From JBCCSZ01 sp039199225 (GTDB taxonomy: Bacteria > Bacteroidota > Bacteroidia > Chitinophagales > Saprospiraceae), in the NCBI GenBank assembly GCA_039199225.1, contig JBCCSZ010000123.1, forward strand, positions 1 to 21,201: 21,201 nucleotides of DNA, written 5' to 3'. Both the position numbers and the translations under genes were made by a program. This document shows, one piece after another, positions 15,299 through 21,201 of the stretch. The notes beneath the pieces were generated by a model. The model saw nothing but the letters and a program-made list of their open reading frames with translations. It was not told the origin of the DNA and searched no databases. Positions within the stretch are counted from its first letter, which is position 1. Every line of letters begins with the position of its first letter.

Positions 15299-16060
15299 AT
15301 GCCTCCCCATCCCCAGCTAATTTATCAGGCCCCACTGACGGTCAGTACATATGAAATCGACCGATTCAAAAACATGACGGTCCCGGCACTGATCAACCAA
15401 ATGCATGAAGCAGCTATGCAAAATGTCCTATTGCTGAAACTTTCCCTATGGGATTTGGAGCCCTATAAATTATCCTGGGTGCTGATGCGGCTGCGACTCA
15501 ATGTTCGACGCATTCCAAAACTGGGAGAAGAAATTTCTATTCGTACCCATCCAGCAGGATTTCAGAAATTTTTTACCTACCGAGACTATCGGGTTTTTGA
15601 TGCCGATCACCAACCCATCGCCGAGGCTTCTTCCACCTGGCTGCTCATGGATACGGAAAAACGAAAAATGACGCGAATTCCAGACTTCATTCTCCAATTC
15701 GATATGCCTGCCCCAGCAGACTGCCTGCCTCGCATCAGCGATAAGCTTCCCAACATGGATCAAGCCGAGCAAGGCATAGACTTTCGGGTCAACTGGCACG
15801 ATCTGGATTTCAACCAACACCTCAGCAATGTCAACTACTTCCAGTGGATGCTCGATGCCCTTCCGGAAGAATGGCTGCTGTCTCATCAATTGACAACCTT
15901 CGACATCCAATTCCGACTGGAAGCTTCCCTGGGTGATGCCCTGCGATGTGAATGGAAAAACGGTGGAGAAGAGCAGATTTTACACCGCTTGATTCGCCTA
16001 TCAGATGGCAAAGAATTGGCAAATGCACGTACAGTTTGGAAGGCAAACAGTAAGCAGTAG
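15299..16060 (+). CDS. Acyl-ACP thioesterase
   Basis: The 253-residue double-hotdog protein has an N-terminal hotdog with YEIDRFKNMTVPALINQMHE and WVLMRLRLNVRRIPKLGEE, followed by IRTHPAGFQKFFTYRDYRVF, the Fat-family pattern. The second hotdog carries DLDFNQHLSNVNYFQWMLDA, in which D170, N172 and H174 match the catalytic D-x-N-x-H of plant FatA/FatB. It releases free fatty acid from acyl-ACP in the cytoplasm, affecting chain length or fatty-acid salvage. It is divergent from the sensor kinase operon and stands alone. Length and motif order are normal for the bacterial family. Confidence 0.9.
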   Translation: MPPHPQLIYQAPLTVSTYEIDRFKNMTVPALINQMHEAAMQNVLLLKLSLWDLEPYKLSWVLMRLRLNVRRIPKLGEEISIRTHPAGFQKFFTYRDYRVFDADHQPIAEASSTWLLMDTEKRKMTRIPDFILQFDMPAPADCLPRISDKLPNMDQAEQGIDFRVNWHDLDFNQHLSNVNYFQWMLDALPEEWLLSHQLTTFDIQFRLEASLGDALRCEWKNGGEEQILHRLIRLSDGKELANARTVWKANSKQ

Positions 16061-16103
16061 GCAGTTCCCTTTGCATACGACTGCTGACCAATCCCACTAT
16101 CCA

Positions 16104-16748
16104 TCAAATCGCTCCTGGGTGATCGTGGCTTTTCAGTGAAATGTGCAAATGATCGCCTGTTCCGCCGTGTCGTAGGGTGTTGAAGCCCATGAGCTTGAAG
16201 TACAGTTGTAGGAGGTTGTTCCTGAATTCACTGCGTCCATTCGTTCGTATGTCCATTGCATGTACGAAGCCATTTTTTTGACGATAGTGCAGCGACCGCC
16301 GAGCTGTTTTCAAGCCCATCTTTCGATAATCTTCCGGCTGGCGATCTGCATCCGTGATCATCAAACTGCGATCCACGAAGAGAACGGTACTGACGCCCAC
16401 CCGTAAAATTGGATGTAAACTGGTGTATTCCTTTCGTACCTCGTCCTGCTTGGCATTGGCATTCGATAGATACAACAAACCATACATGCAGTATCCACCG
16501 ACCAATAGGAGTGCCAGCAGCGAACGCCTTTTCAGGCTCCCCATATCACCAAACCGACCTGTAAAGCGTCCGTGTATCAAGCTGAAGTAAATGACCAATA
16601 AAATGATGGTTGCCACCATCCCTCCAAGCAAGCAGAGCCAGGGATTGAGTTGGTTGTGTACATGGAGATAGACCGCACCGCGTATCAAAAAGATGAAAGG
16701 CAGTACCAGCAGCAATATCAATTTGAGGAGGTAATACAGGATTTTCAT
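16104..16748 (-). CDS. Small membrane protein with M15/hedgehog-like C-terminal domain
   Basis: The 214-residue protein has three predicted membrane helices (about 5-27, 37-58, 76-94) and then a soluble domain (105-214). That domain has LHPILRVGVSTVLFVDRSLM, NGFVHAMDIRTNGRSE and FNTLRHGGTGDHLHISL. The H163-x-x-D166 and H200-L-H202 arrangement recalls the zinc site of M15 peptidase/hedgehog folds, but spacing is not the standard 'HxxGxAxD', so this is tentative. I do not recognise a named family. Its 3' end faces the thioesterase gene 43 bp away. The start MKILYYLLKL matches a membrane-helix N-terminus. Confidence 0.6.
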   Translation of the reverse strand: MKILYYLLKLILLLVLPFIFLIRGAVYLHVHNQLNPWLCLLGGMVATIILLVIYFSLIHGRFTGRFGDMGSLKRRSLLALLLVGGYCMYGLLYLSNANAKQDEVRKEYTSLHPILRVGVSTVLFVDRSLMITDADRQPEDYRKMGLKTARRSLHYRQKNGFVHAMDIRTNGRSEFRNNLLQLYFKLMGFNTLRHGGTGDHLHISLKSHDHPGAI

Positions 16749-16825
16749 GCAACATAAAATACGGCATCCTTTCTGAAAGCCTCAAAATTTCAGACAAAGC
16801 AATGGAATTTTAGGATTGATGCATT

Positions 16826-16855
16826 AAAAAAAAGTGTAACCCAGGGCCACACTTT
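16826..16855 (-). terminator. Terminator downstream of the DUF5916 gene
   Basis: On the minus strand AAAGTGTGGCC pairs with GGTTACACTTT (11 bp including two G-U pairs, 3-base loop) and is followed by a run of T (the plus-strand A-tract at 16826-16833). It is 124 bp beyond the stop of the gene at 16979. Confidence 0.7.
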
Positions 16856-16978
16856 CAATGGTTAGATGAATCAACTAATGAAATGAAAGGCATTTCATTC
16901 AATCGGTTGACGCAAAGAACCTTGGACGACCCCTATGCAATATTCATTTTTCTTTTCAAAACTATTCTGGACTGCTAC

Positions 16979-19192
16979 CTAGAGGTTCAACCAATATGAC
17001 AGCTTGGCTACAATCGCTCGCGTCTTGACATTGAAGTTTGTGGTGTAATTATCCGTGTACACTAGGAAAAAATCCGAGACCGGACGAAAACGCCATTGAA
17101 AACGGATGTTGACATTGATGTTGTCGATCTGGTTATTGAATTGGAGGAAGGTGGTTAAAAAGAGGCGCTTGCTGAAGGTCAGGTCGAGGCGGGGACGGAG
17201 GATCAAGAGGCTGGCCGATGCATAAGGCTCTGGGAGATCGATGTAGTTGTAATCCGCATTGATGGCCAAGGCGCCAAAGGGCTGAAAGCGAAAGTTTAGG
17301 CTCCCTCCGATGTTGTAGCGCATGCCATTGAAAAACTCCCCGAAGGAGTGCCGCAAGCGAAACGAAACGGGGCGCCGCCGATCCGAAGCATAGGAAGCAA
17401 ATAGATTGGTATACTTGTAGTCGGTCGTTGCAGGCAAAGGCAAACTGTCTTGCCCGGTGGGATCGAATTCGTCAAAGAGGTAGGTATATACGTTGCGCAG
17501 CCTGAATTCCAGTCGGTTGGTATTAAAGAAATTGGTGTTCCACGATAGTTCAAATTCCTGGTCGGTCTTTCGCCCGTCGGGCTCCCAAAAAACATTCGCC
17601 CGCATGCGCAAGGTCCGTAGGTTGACCCGGCTGTTGGCACGTTGGGGGTAAAAGAAAATATTGACTTCTGGGTTGATGCGAAAAAAGTTGGTCCGCCGCA
17701 CGAACCCCAGCTGTGCGTCGTAATCCTCCCCTACCCAACTGTGGTTCCATCGGAGGCTGAAGCGCCGCACGACGTAGTTGAGGCGAAAGCCGTGTGACAA
17801 TTGATTGCCAAAGGTATCTATGTTTGAAATGGACTTATGCAAAAAAGCTTTACCGTTCCAGCGGCTGTCTGCCGAGGCCAGGTTGTAGTCCAATCCAACC
17901 ACCCGATTGTACGTATCAAAGGACTCGCTGCGCTCTTTCCCCAGCTGTTGACGGTTGACAAAGATGGCGCCCAGAGAAGAGCCCTTAAACATCCGCCGCT
18001 GAACGGCCGCCACCGTGTGGTTAAAGGCGGGCAAGTCATTGATCTCATCGCTGGCTGTTTGCATATTCAACAAACCAATGCGCCAATTTTGATCCAGCTT
18101 ACCGCTTAATCTAGCCCCATAGAGAATGGTATTTTGAATGTTTTCACCCGTAGTTGTATCCTTGCTGACCCCAATGCGACGCGAGAAAAAGGGGGTGGTC
18201 CGACGAGAGCCAAAAGAACCAAACAAGTCGGCATTTTCCAGAAAAAACTGTCGTCGCTCTGGAAAAAATATCTCAAATCGACTCAAATCAACCACCTGCT
18301 CGTCTACCTCAACTTGCGAGAAATCCGGATTGACGGTTAAATCTAGGTTGAGGCCCGAGGTGATGGCGACCTTGCCATCGGCTCCGGTATTAAAACGGCG
18401 CCCCCAGCGCCCCTGTCCTTCTTGAAAATCAACATCCGCCGCCGCAGTCACGTAGGGAATAAGCGCAATATTTTGGCCCGCCTTGGTCAGCGGTTGCTCC
18501 CATTCGAGGGTTCCCATGTAGGCCAGATTGATGATGAATTGGTTGCGAGGAATGCGAATCCAAGTCGAGCGTTCATTTGATTGCGTATCAAAGCGATAAC
18601 AATTGAAGCGCCACCTTTTGCTGCCTTCCTTGAAGCGGAGGGTTTTGAATGGAATGGCAAATTCAGCCGTCCAACTATCCGTCTGCATCTGAGCTTCTCC
18701 TTGCCATTGATTGTCCCAGGAGGAATCCCAATCGCGACCGACGTTGGTGCCGCCATTCGAAATCAGGGCCTCTCGCTGTACACCATAGGGATTTAGCCCA
18801 AAGACAAAGGCATTTGCCTGGTCGTTGAAGGTATCGAATAAGAGTGTGATGTTGTCGCTGCCGCCAGCCCGATAGTCCCGCTTTAAAGAGGGAACCACAT
18901 AGTTTTCCCCTGCCGCATGACATCTGATGGCCACGTAGATCATTTCGTCTGTGTAGGCCATGTACACTTCGGTCTGACTCACGGCCTTGAGGCTATCCTC
19001 TGGAAAATATTGCCAGAAGTCGCCCATCGGTTGCATTTGCCGCCACAAGCTTTCATCCAGTAGTCCATCGATTTGAATATTCTCAGTGGTCTTCTTCGCA
19101 AAAGCAATCGGCACAGCAGCAGCCTGCTGCCCTTCGACCTTTAGCACAGTCCAACAACAAATGCACAAAAACAAGCATACCTCTCTCCTCAT
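16979..19192 (-). CDS. DUF5916 outer-membrane-type protein with CBM9-like N-terminus
   Basis: From ATG 19192 the product has 737 residues and a signal peptide (MRREVCLFLCICCWTVLKVEG). ATG 19240 also opens the frame but abuts the upstream terminator T-tract, so it is unlikely. Residues about 35-215 are a carbohydrate-binding family 9-like domain (IQIDGLLDESLW, YVAIRCHA, WTAEFAIPFKTLRF). The rest is DUF5916, with VNPDFSQVEVDEQVVDLSRF and FFPERRQFFLENADLF, followed by alternating aromatic strands (FRLRHSFGEFFNGMRY, NVNIRFQWRFRPVSDFFLVY) that look like a beta-barrel ending in NL. Family function is unknown. The arrangement suggests an outer-membrane porin-like part with an N-terminal sugar-binding-like module. 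Confidence 0.88.
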   Translation of the reverse strand: MRREVCLFLCICCWTVLKVEGQQAAAVPIAFAKKTTENIQIDGLLDESLWRQMQPMGDFWQYFPEDSLKAVSQTEVYMAYTDEMIYVAIRCHAAGENYVVPSLKRDYRAGGSDNITLLFDTFNDQANAFVFGLNPYGVQREALISNGGTNVGRDWDSSWDNQWQGEAQMQTDSWTAEFAIPFKTLRFKEGSKRWRFNCYRFDTQSNERSTWIRIPRNQFIINLAYMGTLEWEQPLTKAGQNIALIPYVTAAADVDFQEGQGRWGRRFNTGADGKVAITSGLNLDLTVNPDFSQVEVDEQVVDLSRFEIFFPERRQFFLENADLFGSFGSRRTTPFFSRRIGVSKDTTTGENIQNTILYGARLSGKLDQNWRIGLLNMQTASDEINDLPAFNHTVAAVQRRMFKGSSLGAIFVNRQQLGKERSESFDTYNRVVGLDYNLASADSRWNGKAFLHKSISNIDTFGNQLSHGFRLNYVVRRFSLRWNHSWVGEDYDAQLGFVRRTNFFRINPEVNIFFYPQRANSRVNLRTLRMRANVFWEPDGRKTDQEFELSWNTNFFNTNRLEFRLRNVYTYLFDEFDPTGQDSLPLPATTDYKYTNLFASYASDRRRPVSFRLRHSFGEFFNGMRYNIGGSLNFRFQPFGALAINADYNYIDLPEPYASASLLILRPRLDLTFSKRLFLTTFLQFNNQIDNINVNIRFQWRFRPVSDFFLVYTDNYTTNFNVKTRAIVAKLSYWLNL

Positions 19193-19240
19193 ATGTTGTA
19201 AAAATAACATATAAGTTGATTGCACCATACATTGTGCCAT

Positions 19241-19275
19241 AAAAAACGGGAAACCTCCGATAGAGGCTTCCCTTT
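19241..19275 (-). terminator. Terminator of the dockerin/cohesin-like T9SS gene
   Basis: On the minus strand GGGAAGCCTC pairs with GAGGTTTCCC (10 bp, one G-U, TATCG loop) and is followed by GTTTTTT. It lies just after the stop of the gene at 19303 and just before the DUF5916 gene. Confidence 0.88.
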
Positions 19276-19302
19276 GAGATCCAGTTCAGTTTATTTAGGA
19301 CA

Positions 19303-21201
19303 TTATTCTATAACAATCATACGCCTTGTGGCTTTGAAATCCTTTGCTATCAACGAATAGTAGTACACACCCGCAGACATATTGCCAAGCCCAATTTCTC
19401 CTCTATTCAATCCCCATTCGTTGTAACCTTTTTCAAAATTATCCGAAAATTCGTAAGAAATGCGCCCGGCAAGGTCGTAAACAACAATTTTCGCTGTCAT
19501 GGCCTCTGGCAAAACAAAACCAATGGTCGTTTCATTTTTGAAAGGATTGGGATTGTTAGGCAGTAGTTCATACCCATTCGGCTGAGTCGTAAGCAAAGTG
19601 TCAAATGCCAGCTCGACAGATAAATACTTCGGTTCATCCGTTGCATTTTTGGCCTGATAAGCTTCTGCTTTAGTGTAGTGAGAGTTGATATTTAACACCT
19701 GTGACAGAGCTGTTGTTCGTTTAGCACGCAGCTTTAATTGAAAGACGCGCTCGTCGAGTTTGATAGGCTTTGAGCCGGCATGCCAACTAAGGGTTAAAGC
19801 TCCCTTGTCTAGTAGCGTAGTACCAAAATTGGCGGAAGACAATCCTGCTGCCAGTGATTGTATGTCTAACACATCCACCAGCTTTTCATCGACCCCCATG
19901 GTAAACTGGTATCCCAGCAACTGAGACGCCAAGGGTTTTGCGGCAATAGTAACCACATAAGTCTCTCCAGCCTCTAAAAGGCGATCCTCTGTTGTAAATG
20001 TCAGTACACCTCCGCTGGCCAAACGTTCTTCGCTGGCAATGGCTTGATTGGGTATCGCACTCCCATTGACGTCCCCTGTTTTGATGGCTATGAAATCGGC
20101 TGTCATGTCCTCTGCCAGGTCATCCACCCGATAAACTTCGGGAAATGCATCGGCAAACGGATCCATGAGATTGGAAAAAATGTAATTGGTCGGGACAAAT
20201 CGCCAGGAGCTATTATTCGGAAATTCGGTATGGATAAAGAGAATCATCTTGCGCAGTTCGACCAAGTCAAAGGCAGTCAGATTGCCACTCTTATTGACAT
20301 CTGCAGCAATCATTTTATAGGGAGTATCCAAATTCTCAATTCCCAATACATGTTTGCTGATCAACACAAGATCATAGGTGGAGATGCCATTCAATGGGTC
20401 TGTATTTTTCTCTGGCCGCACCACGTACTGGTGGGAAGTTGGCAAGTTGGCAAAGGCAAAAAAGCCGTTTGTTTGGGTGCTTTCTGCAGCATTCATATAG
20501 CCTTCCAAATGAACCATAACATCCTCCATCTTTTCCCCTTCCTCCAAAGCGACCGCACCGCTGATGCTGGCTTGAGACTGCCCCCGACAATCGGTCAACA
20601 GCAAGCTGACTTCACAGGTCGAATAATTGTCTGCCTCATCGAATACATAAATGGTCAAGCTTTCCAACTGACCTGTATCATCTCCATCACAGGTTCTACG
20701 AATGCTTCGATCGTTCGGATCGGCCGAAAAGGCAAAGTGCAAAGCCGAAGTGTCACTGCAATTGTCGTGACTGCCAAGATCGAAATCACTGGCCCAGATG
20801 TCGATGAAACCTCCTGCGCTGGATGGCATGGGAATCGTACTGATACCCGGCAAACAGTAGGCCGTCGGTGGCTTACAATCTTCTATGGTCAATAGGTATT
20901 CACAAATATTACTGTTGCCACAGCCGTCCTCTACCGCCCACAAGATGCGGTGCGTACCGACGGGGTAAAATCCCCTGATGGCATAGTCCGCTGGCTCAAA
21001 GCGACGTACTGGTAAGTTGTTTGGATTTGGAAAGGGATAGATCGGACCATAGGTATCACTGTAACCAAAGGCGTCGTAGATGCCATCGTCGAAGAAGTCG
21101 AATTTGTAATCGCTACGTAGGTCTTCAATCATCGAACAATCATCCGATATACCAGGATCAATCCATACTTCCCCGACACATTGATCGGCATTTGGACTGC
21201 C
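19303..21201 (-). CDS. T9SS-secreted protein with dockerin-like and cohesin-like parts (N-terminus cut by window edge)
   Basis: The frame is open from the right edge (632 residues visible); the Met at 21132 is internal. Cys-rich immunoglobulin-like, HYR-type modules come first (VGTHRILWAVEDGCGNSNIC; DNCSDTSALHF). A carboxypeptidase-regulatory/SpaA-like sandwich follows (about 208-262: GAVALEEGEKMEDVMVHLEG). Next is a dockerin-like stretch with two halves (STYDLVLISKHVLG and DVNKSGNLTAFDLVELRKMI, about 273-323, Ca-binding pattern). A cohesin-like beta-sandwich lies at about 395-510 (LEAGETYVVTIAAK ... LLGYQFTMGVD). Residues about 555-632 are a type A T9SS sorting tail (LPNNPNPFKNETTIGFVLPE ... 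GVYYYSLIAKDFKATRRMIV). It is probably a large surface or adhesion protein; the true length is unknown. Confidence 0.88.
   Translation of the reverse strand, partial: GSPNADQCVGEVWIDPGISDDCSMIEDLRSDYKFDFFDDGIYDAFGYSDTYGPIYPFPNPNNLPVRRFEPADYAIRGFYPVGTHRILWAVEDGCGNSNICEYLLTIEDCKPPTAYCLPGISTIPMPSSAGGFIDIWASDFDLGSHDNCSDTSALHFAFSADPNDRSIRRTCDGDDTGQLESLTIYVFDEADNYSTCEVSLLLTDCRGQSQASISGAVALEEGEKMEDVMVHLEGYMNAAESTQTNGFFAFANLPTSHQYVVRPEKNTDPLNGISTYDLVLISKHVLGIENLDTPYKMIAADVNKSGNLTAFDLVELRKMILFIHTEFPNNSSWRFVPTNYIFSNLMDPFADAFPEVYRVDDLAEDMTADFIAIKTGDVNGSAIPNQAIASEERLASGGVLTFTTEDRLLEAGETYVVTIAAKPLASQLLGYQFTMGVDEKLVDVLDIQSLAAGLSSANFGTTLLDKGALTLSWHAGSKPIKLDERVFQLKLRAKRTTALSQVLNINSHYTKAEAYQAKNATDEPKYLSVELAFDTLLTTQPNGYELLPNNPNPFKNETTIGFVLPEAMTAKIVVYDLAGRISYEFSDNFEKGYNEWGLNRGEIGLGNMSAGVYYYSLIAKDFKATRRMIVIE

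Noticed and set aside
19193..19240. N-terminal extension of the DUF5916 protein from ATG 19240
   Set aside because: It begins directly at the T-tract of the upstream gene's terminator, and the signal peptide fits a start at 19192.
20044..20895. Plus-strand frame of 283 codons opposite the dockerin/cohesin-like gene
   Set aside because: The minus strand carries dockerin-like and HYR motifs in frame; the plus frame is a shadow.

Overview
The window looks like a chromosome segment of a Bacteroidota bacterium, most likely the Saprospiria (Lewinella/Haliscomenobacter-like). The placement is an inference. It rests on two proteins with type IX secretion (T9SS) sorting tails, a TonB receptor with an N-terminal carboxypeptidase-regulatory-like domain, a propeller/Y_Y_Y histidine kinase with a LytTR partner, a DUF5916 protein, scarce Shine-Dalgarno sites, and promoters of the Bacteroidota type (TTG, about 19-21 bp, TAnnTTTG). 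Both edges cut genes: the TonB receptor lacks its C-terminus at base 1, and the last T9SS protein lacks its N-terminus at base 21201.

Region 1 (1-7948) appears to be one functional neighbourhood. It holds a TonB-dependent receptor and a tandem-duplicated beta-helix-like T9SS protein on the minus strand. A 590-bp regulatory intergenic region separates these from a metallophosphoesterase-fold protein and a PhoB-like OmpR-family response regulator on the plus strand. Two things stand out. First, the metallophosphoesterase homologue (LpxH/PlcP-like) keeps the family's structural motifs but has lost every metal ligand, so it looks like a pseudoenzyme. Second, three arrays of TTAA-N7 direct repeats with an exact 11-bp period (5831-5863, 6104-6147, 7110-7142) precede the pseudoenzyme and the regulator, and a weaker pair (5736-5757) lies upstream of the T9SS gene promoter. 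An 11-bp direct-repeat period is the geometry bound by PhoB/PhoP-type regulators, and TTAA-Y-rich units resemble cyanobacterial and Bacillus Pho boxes. My inference is a phosphate-starvation (Pho-like) locus controlled by the regulator encoded in it. A strong orphan terminator at 5955-5993, with no ORF before it, suggests a small RNA behind the first array.

Region 2 (8191-10358, plus strand) holds an SPFH/band-7 protein with a long coiled coil, a block of four 26-bp tandem repeats that can each form a hairpin, and a secreted SH3-domain protein ending in a terminator that overlaps the tail of the converging gene.

Region 3 (10410-15221, minus strand) is a probable operon in the order sensor kinase (double propeller, Y_Y_Y, LytS-type), LytTR response regulator, PqiA-like membrane protein. 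Region 4 (15299-16748) has an acyl-ACP thioesterase converging on a small membrane protein with an M15/hedgehog-like tail. Region 5 (16979-21201, minus strand) has a DUF5916 outer-membrane-type protein and, upstream, a T9SS protein with dockerin-like and cohesin-like parts, each followed by its own terminator.
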